From the NCBI GenBank assembly GCA_019459485.1, contig JAIBEZ010000077.1:18278-82277 (forward strand): a stretch of 64,000 bases of DNA, written 5' to 3'. The translations under genes were made by a program, and so were the position numbers. This document shows positions 54,146 to 62,146 of the stretch, piece by piece; position 1 is the stretch's first letter; the number at the start of each line of letters is the position of its first letter. The stretch comes from Prolixibacteraceae bacterium. Its GTDB lineage: Bacteria > Bacteroidota > Bacteroidia > Bacteroidales > Prolixibacteraceae. The notes beneath the pieces were generated by a model. The model had not been told where the DNA came from. It made no database searches and was given only the letters and a program-made list of their open reading frames with translations.

Positions 54146-54568
54146 ATGGATGATTTAAGCATTTTTCAGGACAAGGCGAACGTGCCAACGGACAGAGATT
54201 TAGCTGACAAATTGGGTTCAACCTATAACCTCTGGATTCAAATAAAGGAGTTCGTATTTGAAAAGTATCCAAAAGCAATTGCGGAATGGAATTATTCAGG
54301 GATAAAATACGGGTGGAATTTCAGGATAAAAGATAAAAAGCGAGCGATAATTTACTTTTTACCTAGGGATAATTATTTTAAGGTAGCATTTGTATTCGGG
54401 CAAAAAGCGACAGATTTTATTCTTGAAAGTGAAATTTCACCGGAGATTAAAAATGACCTGGAACAAGCAACAAAATATGCCGAAGGCCGGGGAATTAGAA
54501 TAGATGTAAAAGATAACCTGATACTGACAGATATTAAAAAACTGATTGAGATTAAATTGGCCAACTAA
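54146..54568 (+). CDS. DUF3788 family protein
   Basis: A 140-residue cytoplasmic protein of DUF3788: 'LSIFQDKANVPTDRDLADKL', 'EWNYSGIKYGWNFRIKDKKR', 'IIYFLPRDNYFKVAFVFGQK' and 'YAEGRGIRIDV'. Function is unknown. It lies 5 bp after the HPt gene, so it is probably co-transcribed with it. Confidence 0.85.
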   Translation: MDDLSIFQDKANVPTDRDLADKLGSTYNLWIQIKEFVFEKYPKAIAEWNYSGIKYGWNFRIKDKKRAIIYFLPRDNYFKVAFVFGQKATDFILESEISPEIKNDLEQATKYAEGRGIRIDVKDNLILTDIKKLIEIKLAN

Positions 54569-54572
54569 TTAA

Positions 54573-54631
54573 ACCACAGATTCCACAAATTATCAGACAA
54601 TAAATCTGTGCTAATCTGCGAAATCTGTGGT
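54573..54631. repeat. ACCACAGATT inverted repeat
   Basis: ACCACAGATT (54573-54582) is inverted as AATCTGTGGT (54622-54631), with ATCTGTG/ATCTGCG words between. A common Bacteroidota intergenic pattern. It separates DUF3788 and the convergent tryptophanase gene and may work as a weak terminator. Confidence 0.65.
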
Positions 54632-54640
54632 GAATATCAA

Positions 54641-56107
54641 CTAAAGACTGTCGCCAAAATCCTGACGAAACTTCGCCACCAACTTGTCAACCCAATCGCC
54701 AATTGGTTGCAGTTTACCAACAAAGAAGCGCAATACAGGAGGTTCTTCAACCCATTCGAGTCCTCCGATTAAGTGGCGGTTGTCGAAAAGCCATTGAATG
54801 CGATCCTCTGCATATTTAATTTGCGATAATGTGAAAACCCTGCGGGGAAAAGCCAAACGGAGCAATTCAACGTCGGCCAGCACATCATCGCCATTTTCGT
54901 CGCGCACGCTCGAAATCGTACCGCGTTCCATACCGCGAATTCCGGAAGCGACAAACAGCGCGGCAGCAAGCGCTCCGGCAGGGTATTGGGTTTGCGGAAC
55001 ATGCGGAATAAACAGACCGGCATCGAGGTGGCAGCCCAAACCTCCGGCAGGCGTGATTACCGGAATTCCTTTGCTGTCGAGCGCATCAACCAGGTATTTG
55101 ATAAAAGTAGGCGAATGACTGATCACATTGAAATCCAGCGTTTCAATCAAACCAACAGCCATCGCTTCAATTTCGCGAACGCTCATACCTCCGTATGTCA
55201 GGAATCCTTCGAAAAGCGGAACCCAGTCGCGCATTTTCATGTAAATATCATGATTGTTGGTACAAATTCCACCACCACGGGTGCAGCTCACTTTGCGGCC
55301 CGAGAAGTATGAAAAATCGGTATAACTCATCATCTCGTGCAGAATATCTTTGATAGGCATATCCGAATAACCTTCTTCGCGGATTTTAATGAAGTAAAGG
55401 TTTTCGTTGATCAAACTGGTGTCCATCAGCAACATGATGTTGTGCGCTTTGGCAATTGCCGAAACTTCACGCAGGTTGGCCATCGAAAATGGTTGTCCGC
55501 CAATCAGGTTGGTGCCAGCTTCGAAACGAATGTAAGCCACATTTTCGGCACCCCATTCTTCAATTACCTTGTTCAGCTTATTAATATCCATGTTTCCCTT
55601 AAACGGAAAATCGCTTTTTGTTTTCAGGGCTTCGTCTGTATATATTTCCTCAACAGTACTGCCAGCCATTTCGATGTGGGCTTTGGTAGTGGTGAAATGG
55701 TAGTTCATCGGAACAACAGTTCCCGGTCGGCAAAAAGACTTGGAAATGATGTGTTCGGCAGCACGTCCCTGGTGTACGGGCAAAAAATAATCCTGATTAA
55801 ATACTTCTTTAATTGCTCCTACCAACTTGGTGTAACTGGCTGATCCTGCGTACGAATCGTCGGCAACACTCATCGCAGCCACCTGATTATCACTCATCGC
55901 ATTGGTTCCCGAGTCGGTAAGCATGTCGAGAAAAACATCTTTGTTCATCAAAAGAAACGTGTTGAATCCGGCCCCATAGATGGCCTCTTTGCGTTCTTCG
56001 ATGCGTAAAAGGTTTAGTTTCTGAACTACACGCACTTTGTGCATTTCAAGGGGAGTAACTTCACCGCTGTAAAATTTAACGGTTTTCAATTTTCCTGAAT
56101 TTTCCAT
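54641..56107 (-). CDS. tnaA: Tryptophanase (TnaA/tyrosine phenol-lyase family)
   Basis: A fold-type I PLP lyase that would split tryptophan into indole, pyruvate and ammonia. Features: 'GAGFNTFLLMNKDVFLDMLT', 'DSGTNAMSDNQVAAM', 'DSYAGSASYTKLVGAIKEVF', 'HQGRAAEHIISKSF', and the PLP lysine region 'SYFSGRKVSCTRGGGICTN'. The C-terminal 'FTLSQIKYAEDRIQWLF' matches the family. At 488 residues it is slightly longer than the Escherichia coli enzyme. TnaA rather than tyrosine phenol-lyase is by overall look only. A promoter at 56117-56146 rules out the TTG at 56119. Confidence 0.85.
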   Translation of the reverse strand: MENSGKLKTVKFYSGEVTPLEMHKVRVVQKLNLLRIEERKEAIYGAGFNTFLLMNKDVFLDMLTDSGTNAMSDNQVAAMSVADDSYAGSASYTKLVGAIKEVFNQDYFLPVHQGRAAEHIISKSFCRPGTVVPMNYHFTTTKAHIEMAGSTVEEIYTDEALKTKSDFPFKGNMDINKLNKVIEEWGAENVAYIRFEAGTNLIGGQPFSMANLREVSAIAKAHNIMLLMDTSLINENLYFIKIREEGYSDMPIKDILHEMMSYTDFSYFSGRKVSCTRGGGICTNNHDIYMKMRDWVPLFEGFLTYGGMSVREIEAMAVGLIETLDFNVISHSPTFIKYLVDALDSKGIPVITPAGGLGCHLDAGLFIPHVPQTQYPAGALAAALFVASGIRGMERGTISSVRDENGDDVLADVELLRLAFPRRVFTLSQIKYAEDRIQWLFDNRHLIGGLEWVEEPPVLRFFVGKLQPIGDWVDKLVAKFRQDFGDSL

Positions 56108-56116
56108 AAGATGATT

Positions 56117-56146
56117 CAAATTTATTGGTTGTTAGCTTGTAACCAA
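56117..56146 (-). promoter_or_regulatory. tnaA promoter, almost leaderless
   Basis: Minus strand: TTG (56146-56144), 19 bases, TAAATTTG (56124-56117). The expected transcription start is within about five bases of the ATG at 56107. There is no room for a tnaC-type leader peptide, so tryptophan control as in Escherichia coli is excluded at this promoter. No other element was recognised in the gap 56147-56542 besides the weak ORF below. Confidence 0.6.
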
Positions 56147-56190
56147 AACATACAAAAACTAACAACGAAACTAAATTCAAGGATCATCCA

Positions 56191-56388
56191 TTAGTTTAAT
56201 TTTGGCGATTGCGAGTTTACAAATAAATAATCTGCAATCAAAACAATAAAAAGAGTTTTGATTTGATATTTATCAGTCCTATTAGGTTTCAATTCATACG
56301 TTTCGTCTAGTACATTCCTTATTTTATCAATAAACCGAAAAATGAAGAAAGGCACTGTGATGTCTGTTTTAGGTCGTTCTATATTCAT
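56191..56388 (-). CDS. Doubtful small ORF, 65 codons
   Basis: An ATG-started frame in the 435-bp gap between tnaA and the kinase gene. The product is basic with one hydrophobic stretch ('TLFIVLIADYLFVN'). There is no ribosome site, promoter match or recognised family, and the base composition is that of spacer. It may be a decayed gene or chance. Confidence 0.2.
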   Translation of the reverse strand: MNIERPKTDITVPFFIFRFIDKIRNVLDETYELKPNRTDKYQIKTLFIVLIADYLFVNSQSPKLN

Positions 56389-56542
56389 AATTAATCCATC
56401 CAAATATTGCAGATTCTTCCAAGTTGGTTAAGAGAGCATTCAAAGGTAAAAACACGTCATTTAGGCAAATTTTCTTTTCGAATCTGAATTTTGGCAATAT
56501 CTTCACACTATTGATTAAGAACGCAATTAATTCCTGACCCAA

Positions 56543-59494
56543 ATGGAACAAGATTGTTCAGAAAAAAAACACCTTCCGGAGAATTTCGAACTCTTCTATG
56601 ATATGGTTGAGAATGCCAGGGATGGAATTAACATCACCCAAAACGGCGTTTTCAAATATGTGAACAAGGCATTTTGTGATATGCTCGGATATTCGCGCGA
56701 AGAGATGTGTTGCGTCAATGCAACCGACCTGCTTGCTTCTTCGGATAAGCAACGCATGATGGAACAGCATCTCCAGCGAATGCAGGGAATTGGGAAGTAC
56801 GGACTTGATTACACCACATTGCTGCACAAAAACGGGTCGGAAGTGGAAATCGAATTCAACGTAACTCCCATCACTTATCAGGGCGAAAATGCCTCTTTTA
56901 TCTCCATCCGCGACATTACCGAACGCAAACGGATGCAGGAAAAACTCGAACAAAGCGAGCATAAATACCGCAATCTGGTCGAGAACGCGCACGATGGCAT
57001 CATCATCAACCAATTCGGAAAGTTTAAGTTTGTAAACCCTGCCTTTTGCAAAATGCTTGAATATTCGGAAGAGGAACTTCTGGAGAATGATTTTGCAAAT
57101 TTCCTTGCTGAAGAAGACCGCGACCGACTGATGCAATACCACAAACTACGAATGGAAGGCGACCGCCATCACATGATTTACGAGGCAAAAGGCATTTCAA
57201 AGTCGGGGAGAATAATCCATTTCGAAATCAATACCACCTACATAGCGTACAACGGGCATCCCGCGACATTTATCATACTGCGCGACCATACCGAGCAAAA
57301 AATTCTCGAAGAAACTCTCAAATCCAGCGAGAAAAAATACCGTACCCTCATCGAAAAATCGCTGGATGGGATCATGATTTCGCAGGATTCAAAAGTGATA
57401 ATGGTAAACAAAGCTTTTGCCGAGATGCTCGATTTTTCGGTAGAAGAATGTCTTCAGCAATTCGGTCCGCAAAATATTGAGCCTGAAGACAGGGATTGGG
57501 TAACCAAATACCATCTCGAAAGAATGAAGGGCAATTTAACCGACTTGACTTTTTCGCTTAGGTTAATCGGGAAAAATGGCAAAAAAGTAATTACCGAGTG
57601 TTCTTCAACAGCCATCGAGATTGACGGGCGACCCGCTTCGCTGATCAATTCGCGCGATATTACTTCACGAATAAAAATGCAGGAAGCCCTTGAAAAAAGC
57701 GAACGCAAATTCAGGGAACTTTCAGATTTACTGCCACAAATAATATACGAACTCGACATCAATGGCTATGTGACATACGTGAACAAAGCTGGTCGCGAAG
57801 CATTTGGCATGAAAGAAGGAGATACTAATCCACACGCATCGGATGCTGTAATTCCAGAAGAACGAATGCGGATGCAGGAAAATGTCAGGAATGCGTTGAA
57901 TGGCAAACGGTCGAATTTATTTAACGAATACACGGCCCTTCGAATTGACGGTAGCACTTTCCCCGCCATCGTTTATGCCGCGCCAATGATTGAAAACGAT
58001 CGAATTGCCGGGCTGCGGGGTTTGATTGTTGACATTTCGGAGCGGAAAACGATGGAAGAAGCGCTCCGGAAAAGCGAACAAAAATTCAGGGAACTGGCCG
58101 ACCTGCTTCCACAAACAATTTTTGAACTCGACCTTGGTGGAAATGTTACTTATCTGAACAAAGCAGGCAAATTTGCTTTCGGCCTTTCGGAGAATGAAAT
58201 TGGTTTTCAGGCTATTACTGGTGTCATTCCCGAAGACCACGAGAGACTGCTGGATAATATCAAAAAAGCTTTTGTTGAAAAAGGAAGAGATGGTGGGATG
58301 GAATATACCGCGTTGCGGCGCGATGGTACAACTTTCCCTATTGTTATCTACAGCAGTCCGATGACAGAGAACAACGAAATAAAGGGTATCCGCGGATTAA
58401 TCGTTGATATTTCGGAACGCAAAGCGATGGAAGAAGCGCTCCGGAAAAGCGAAGAGCATTATCGTCAGGTTATCCAAAGTTTGCAGGAAGGTTTATTTGT
58501 GCTTCAGGATGAAAAATTCAGGTTTGTAAACGATGCCATTGTTGACATTCTGGGCTACACTGTTGAGGAAATGACGGGCAAACATTTCAGTACGGTAATT
58601 CCTCCTGAACTACGCGACGAGGCGGTCAGGAAAAATTTACGAAGAAGAACTGGACATGCTGATTCGTGGAGTTACGAATTCCGGCTTTTGCACAAAGACG
58701 GAAAAACACGGATCCCGGTAATTTTATCGACCAATCTGACTGAACTCGACGGAAAAACTGCGGTTGTGGGCACCGCCAAAGATATTACCGACCGTATAAA
58801 AGCCGAAGAAGAAATTAAAGCTGCCCACAAACGGCTCGAAGAAATCAACAGCGATTTGGAGCAAACCATCCGTGAACGTACCAAAGAGCTGACCAAAGCC
58901 AATACCCAATTGCTGAAGCTGCAAAAGGAAAACCTTCAGTCGCAGTTCGATGTACTGAAACAACAGGTGAACCCGCACTTCCTTTTCAACAGCCTGAATG
59001 TGTTGATTTCGCTCATCAGGCTCGAACCCGAACTGGCTGAAAAATTTACCGAACACCTGGCAAAAGTTTACCGGTACGTGCTCGAAAATAAGGACAATGA
59101 ACTGGTGAACCTCAGCACCGAGATCAACTTTTTAGAGGCTTATATTTTCCTGATCAACATTCGGTTTATGGACAAAGTGGTGGTGAATATCCATATTCCT
59201 GATGAAAAAAAGAACCACCGTGTTATTCCGTTGGCCATGCAATTGCTGATTGAAAATGCCATCAAGCACAACGCCATGTCGAAAAAATCGCCATTGGTGA
59301 TCGACATTTACATCGACGAAAATAACCAGTTGAACGTGGTAAACAACCTTCAGGAGCGTGAAGCCCACATGACATCAACCGGCGTTGGCCTGAAAAACAT
59401 ACAGAACCGCTACCGGTTGCTCAACAATACAATTCCGGTTTTCGATAAAACGAAAACGCATTTTATTGCACGAATTCCGTTGGTGACGGAATGA
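56543..59494 (+). CDS. Six-PAS sensor histidine kinase, LytS/YehU type
   Basis: A 983-residue soluble kinase with no membrane segment. Six PAS domains follow at a near-fixed period of about 125 residues (starts near 14, 140, 265, 388, 513 and 638). The fourth and fifth are very alike ('KFRELSDLLPQIIYELDING' and 'KFRELADLLPQTIFELDLGG'). Links carry S-box/PAC 'DITERKRMQEKLEQSEHKYR'-like helices. A coiled coil (755-800) leads to a LytS-type His_kinase with His812 in 'QQVNPHFLFNSLNVLISLI' and an ATPase domain ('LLIENAIKHNAM', 'GVGLKNIQNRY'). It probably signals to the LytTR regulator(s) just downstream. Ligands are unknown. Confidence 0.9.
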   Translation: MEQDCSEKKHLPENFELFYDMVENARDGINITQNGVFKYVNKAFCDMLGYSREEMCCVNATDLLASSDKQRMMEQHLQRMQGIGKYGLDYTTLLHKNGSEVEIEFNVTPITYQGENASFISIRDITERKRMQEKLEQSEHKYRNLVENAHDGIIINQFGKFKFVNPAFCKMLEYSEEELLENDFANFLAEEDRDRLMQYHKLRMEGDRHHMIYEAKGISKSGRIIHFEINTTYIAYNGHPATFIILRDHTEQKILEETLKSSEKKYRTLIEKSLDGIMISQDSKVIMVNKAFAEMLDFSVEECLQQFGPQNIEPEDRDWVTKYHLERMKGNLTDLTFSLRLIGKNGKKVITECSSTAIEIDGRPASLINSRDITSRIKMQEALEKSERKFRELSDLLPQIIYELDINGYVTYVNKAGREAFGMKEGDTNPHASDAVIPEERMRMQENVRNALNGKRSNLFNEYTALRIDGSTFPAIVYAAPMIENDRIAGLRGLIVDISERKTMEEALRKSEQKFRELADLLPQTIFELDLGGNVTYLNKAGKFAFGLSENEIGFQAITGVIPEDHERLLDNIKKAFVEKGRDGGMEYTALRRDGTTFPIVIYSSPMTENNEIKGIRGLIVDISERKAMEEALRKSEEHYRQVIQSLQEGLFVLQDEKFRFVNDAIVDILGYTVEEMTGKHFSTVIPPELRDEAVRKNLRRRTGHADSWSYEFRLLHKDGKTRIPVILSTNLTELDGKTAVVGTAKDITDRIKAEEEIKAAHKRLEEINSDLEQTIRERTKELTKANTQLLKLQKENLQSQFDVLKQQVNPHFLFNSLNVLISLIRLEPELAEKFTEHLAKVYRYVLENKDNELVNLSTEINFLEAYIFLINIRFMDKVVVNIHIPDEKKNHRVIPLAMQLLIENAIKHNAMSKKSPLVIDIYIDENNQLNVVNNLQEREAHMTSTGVGLKNIQNRYRLLNNTIPVFDKTKTHFIARIPLVTE

Positions 59495-59704
59495 GGAAAA
59501 AGGAAATTAGTGTTCAGTGTTCGGTCGCAGTTTTCAGGAGAAGCAACCGTAGCGGCGGTAAATATTGTAGCCCTGATTTTAATCCGGGGGAAAAGAACCA
59601 AACGCCCGTTCGTCCGCGGGACAAGGTTGAACAAAAAGAAAATCTGATTTCGGACGGAACATCGAAAACAACAAACAGGAAACAGAATAAAAACGAATTT
59701 TAAA

Positions 59705-60136
59705 ATGAAGATAGTTATTATTGAAGATGAAGAGTTTGCTGCACGCAGACTGGAGCGAATGATTAATGAGATTGATCCTGACATTAAAATTGTCGCCAAA
59801 CTGGAATCGGTGGTTGGTTCGGTTGAATGGTTTAAAAATCATGATGTGCCTGACCTGATTTTTATGGACATTCACCTGGAAGACAACCTGAGTTTTGCAA
59901 TATTCGACAGCATTTCAATCAGTTGCCCGATTGTGTTCACCACAGCAACCGACGAATTATCGACACGTGCTTTTAAGCTTAAGAAAATTGACTTCCTGCT
60001 GAAACCGATTGTTCAGGAGGAGTTGGTAAAAATGATTGTGAAATATACCAATGTGCCTGTTGGTGAGCGACAGATTTTAGATGCTGTACTTTTTGCTGAC
60101 GTTGTGAAGAAACCATATGACAAAACTAATCTATAA
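59705..60136 (+). CDS. Receiver-only response regulator, truncated LytTR paralogue
   Basis: A 143-residue receiver domain ('IVIIEDEEFAARRLERMI', phospho-acceptor Asp55 in 'LIFMDIHLED', Lys in 'DFLLKPIVQEEL'). By eye about two thirds of the first 117 residues match the next gene's receiver, and even the linker after it is related. It stops where the LytTR DNA-binding domain would begin. All phosphorylation residues remain, so it may work as a phosphate sink or competitor of the full regulator rather than being dead. It lies 210 bp after the kinase gene and 12 bp before the full regulator. Confidence 0.85.
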   Translation: MKIVIIEDEEFAARRLERMINEIDPDIKIVAKLESVVGSVEWFKNHDVPDLIFMDIHLEDNLSFAIFDSISISCPIVFTTATDELSTRAFKLKKIDFLLKPIVQEELVKMIVKYTNVPVGERQILDAVLFADVVKKPYDKTNL

Positions 60137-60148
60137 AAATACCCAACC

Positions 60149-60904
60149 ATGAACGTCCTGATTATTGAAGATGAACAACTGGCTGCACGCAGACTCGAAA
60201 GTATGGTGTTGGCCTATGACCCGGAAATAAAAGTAATGGCCAAACTCGAATCGGTGGAAGATTCGGTTAAGTGGTTTAAAAACAACCCTCATCCCGATTT
60301 GATTTTTCTCGACATTCACCTCGAAGACGACCTCAGTTTCGCCATTTTCGACAAGGTAAAGGTTGATTCGCCCATCATTTTCACCACTGCATTCGACGAA
60401 TATGCCATTCGGGCTTTCAAACTGAAAAGCATCGACTACCTGCTAAAACCAATCGTTCAGGAAGAACTGAACAACGCCATTGCCAAGTACAAAGCCTGGA
60501 ACGGACAGAAAAACGGCATCGATATGTCGGCGTTGTTCGACCTGATCAACAAAAAGGAAGTGAGCTACCGCGAGCGGTTTTCGGTTTCATACGGACAAAA
60601 AATCAGGTCCTTCGGCGTTTCAGAAATTGCCTATTTCTATTCGAAAGAAGGAATGACTTACGCCGTTTTAAACGACACCAAACATTATCCGGTTGATTAT
60701 TCGCTCGATAATTTGCTGAACGAACTGAATCCAACAGATTTTTTCAGGATAAACCGGCAATATCTTATCAAGCATGGCTCTATTAAACAAGTGCATGTTT
60801 TTCCGAAAAGCCACCTGAAACTGGAACTCTCACCAAAACCGCCCGACGATACTTTTGTGAGCATTGATAAAGTGACGGCTTTTAAAAAGTGGCTGGGGGA
60901 ATAA
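60149..60904 (+). CDS. LytTR-family response regulator
   Basis: A 251-residue regulator: receiver (residues 1-118, Asp55 in 'LIFLDIHLED', 'FTTAFDEYAIRAFKLKSIDY'), linker, then a LytTR DNA-binding domain (about 145-250: 'FSVSYGQKIRSFGVSEIAYF', 'YSLDNLLNELNPTDFFRINR', 'YLIKHGSIKQV'). LytTR proteins usually pair with LytS-type kinases, and one lies just upstream, so they form a two-component system. Targets are unknown; a 41-bp repeat array downstream could be looked at as a binding region. Confidence 0.92.
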   Translation: MNVLIIEDEQLAARRLESMVLAYDPEIKVMAKLESVEDSVKWFKNNPHPDLIFLDIHLEDDLSFAIFDKVKVDSPIIFTTAFDEYAIRAFKLKSIDYLLKPIVQEELNNAIAKYKAWNGQKNGIDMSALFDLINKKEVSYRERFSVSYGQKIRSFGVSEIAYFYSKEGMTYAVLNDTKHYPVDYSLDNLLNELNPTDFFRINRQYLIKHGSIKQVHVFPKSHLKLELSPKPPDDTFVSIDKVTAFKKWLGE

Positions 60905-60941
60905 ATTTTTATCGTAAAAAATCAGTCTCCGGAAGCTTCCC

Positions 60942-61064
60942 GCAAAATGCGAAAGCTATAAATGGAGTCAGTTGGACCTTCTGCAAAACGCGGAAGCTCC
61001 AATTGCAGTGAGTTTGACAATTCGCGAAACGCGAAAGAAATTGATCGTACAATTCAAATTTGAA
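60942..61064. repeat. Three degenerate 41-bp repeats
   Basis: GCAAAATGCGAAAGCT (60942), GCAAAACGCGGAAGCT (60983) and GCGAAACGCGAAAG (61024) are spaced exactly 41 bp apart; units one and two agree at about 29 of 41 positions, the third mainly at its start. The array lies between the LytTR gene and a GNAT gene, ending at about 61064. Confidence 0.65.
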
Positions 61065-61077
61065 TCCTTCAAAAATC

Positions 61078-61623
61078 ATGAATGCGTTAACAGAAAAAAT
61101 GAATCAGGTGGCGCCAACCGTGATAGAAACTGAGCGGCTTATTCTAAAGCCGTTGTCATATCTGCAATTATTAAAATATATCAAAGCTGACAATTCGTTG
61201 GAAACAGAGTTGAATTTATGCGAAACCTCACGTACAATTTCGCCGGAACTGAAGGAGGCATTGGAACAAACCATTCTTCCCAATGTGGCCGATGCCAGCA
61301 AGAACTATTTGTATTCAACCCTTTGGACAGTTATTTCGAAGGCCGACAACAAAATGGTGGGCGACTTGTGCTTTGTTGGAGAACCAAATTCAAACGGTGA
61401 AGTTGAAATCGGCTACGGAACTTATGACGAATTTCAGCGCAGAGGTTTTATGACTGAAGCTGTTGGCGGTATGATTGAATGGGCAAAACAGCAAACTGAA
61501 GTGAAAGCAATGATCGCCTCAACCGATAAAACCAATGTGGCATCGGACACCATTCTGCAAAAAAATCAATTTGTTAAAACCGGCGAATCCGACGAATTGT
61601 ACCACTGGAAACTGAATCTTTAA
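61078..61623 (+). CDS. GNAT family N-acetyltransferase
   Basis: A 181-residue acetyltransferase: 'VIETERLILKPLSYLQLLKY' at the start, 'NKMVGDLCFVGEPNSNGEVE' in the middle, the acetyl-CoA loop 'YGTYDEFQRRGFMTEAVGG' (QRRGFMTEA is the Q/RxxGxG/A site) and 'KTNVASDTILQKNQFVKTGE'. It resembles RimJ/RimL-type enzymes; the substrate is unknown. The start at 61078 is the second possible; the upstream TTG at 61060 has no support. Confidence 0.87.
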   Translation: MNALTEKMNQVAPTVIETERLILKPLSYLQLLKYIKADNSLETELNLCETSRTISPELKEALEQTILPNVADASKNYLYSTLWTVISKADNKMVGDLCFVGEPNSNGEVEIGYGTYDEFQRRGFMTEAVGGMIEWAKQQTEVKAMIASTDKTNVASDTILQKNQFVKTGESDELYHWKLNL

Positions 61624-61636
61624 AATACACCCTAAG

Positions 61637-62146
61637 ATGAAAATCAATCTGAAGCAATGGGAAATAACCGATGCTGAAGCTCTTGTAAAATACGCCGAAA
61701 ACCCTCAAATCACCCGGTTTATGTCAGATGGTTTTGCCAATCTTTCCACTCCGGAAGGAGCAAGAAAATTCATTGAGTTTGCCAATTCAGGAACAGACAA
61801 AATTTATCGGGCCATTGAACTTGACGGCGAAGTAGTTGGAGGAATTGGCATTTCGGTTCAGACTGATATTTATCGAAAAAATGCTGAATTGGGTTACTGG
61901 CTCGCAGAACCTTTTTGGGGAAGGGGAATTATCAGCAGGGTTATTCCCATGATTGTTAAAGAAGGCTTTAATACACTTGACATTACGCGTATATTCGCCA
62001 AACCGTTCCATACCAATCCGGCTTCGCATCGGGTACTCGTAACGTCAGGATTTAAACTGGAAGCGATATTTGAAAAAACTGTTTTCAAAAACGGCGAATA
62101 CATTAACGAATGTATCTTTGGGATCAGAAAATCATCGACCGACTAA
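61637..62146 (+). CDS. GNAT family acetyltransferase (RimJ/RimL type)
   Basis: A 169-residue protein: 'INLKQWEITDAEALVKYAEN' at the start, 'ELDGEVVGGIGISVQTDIYR', 'NAELGYWLAEPFWGRGIISR' with the CoA-binding 'FWGRGI' pattern, and 'IFAKPFHTNPASHRVLVTSG' then 'FKLEAIFEKTVFKNGE'. It follows the first GNAT gene by 13 bp and its stop overlaps the next start as TAATG (62144-62148), so it is translated together with the ferredoxin gene. Confidence 0.9.
   Translation: MKINLKQWEITDAEALVKYAENPQITRFMSDGFANLSTPEGARKFIEFANSGTDKIYRAIELDGEVVGGIGISVQTDIYRKNAELGYWLAEPFWGRGIISRVIPMIVKEGFNTLDITRIFAKPFHTNPASHRVLVTSGFKLEAIFEKTVFKNGEYINECIFGIRKSSTD

Noticed and set aside
56108..56542. tnaC-like leader peptide upstream of tryptophanase
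   Set aside because: The promoter box leaves only a few bases before the start codon, and no Trp-containing small frame is placed correctly.
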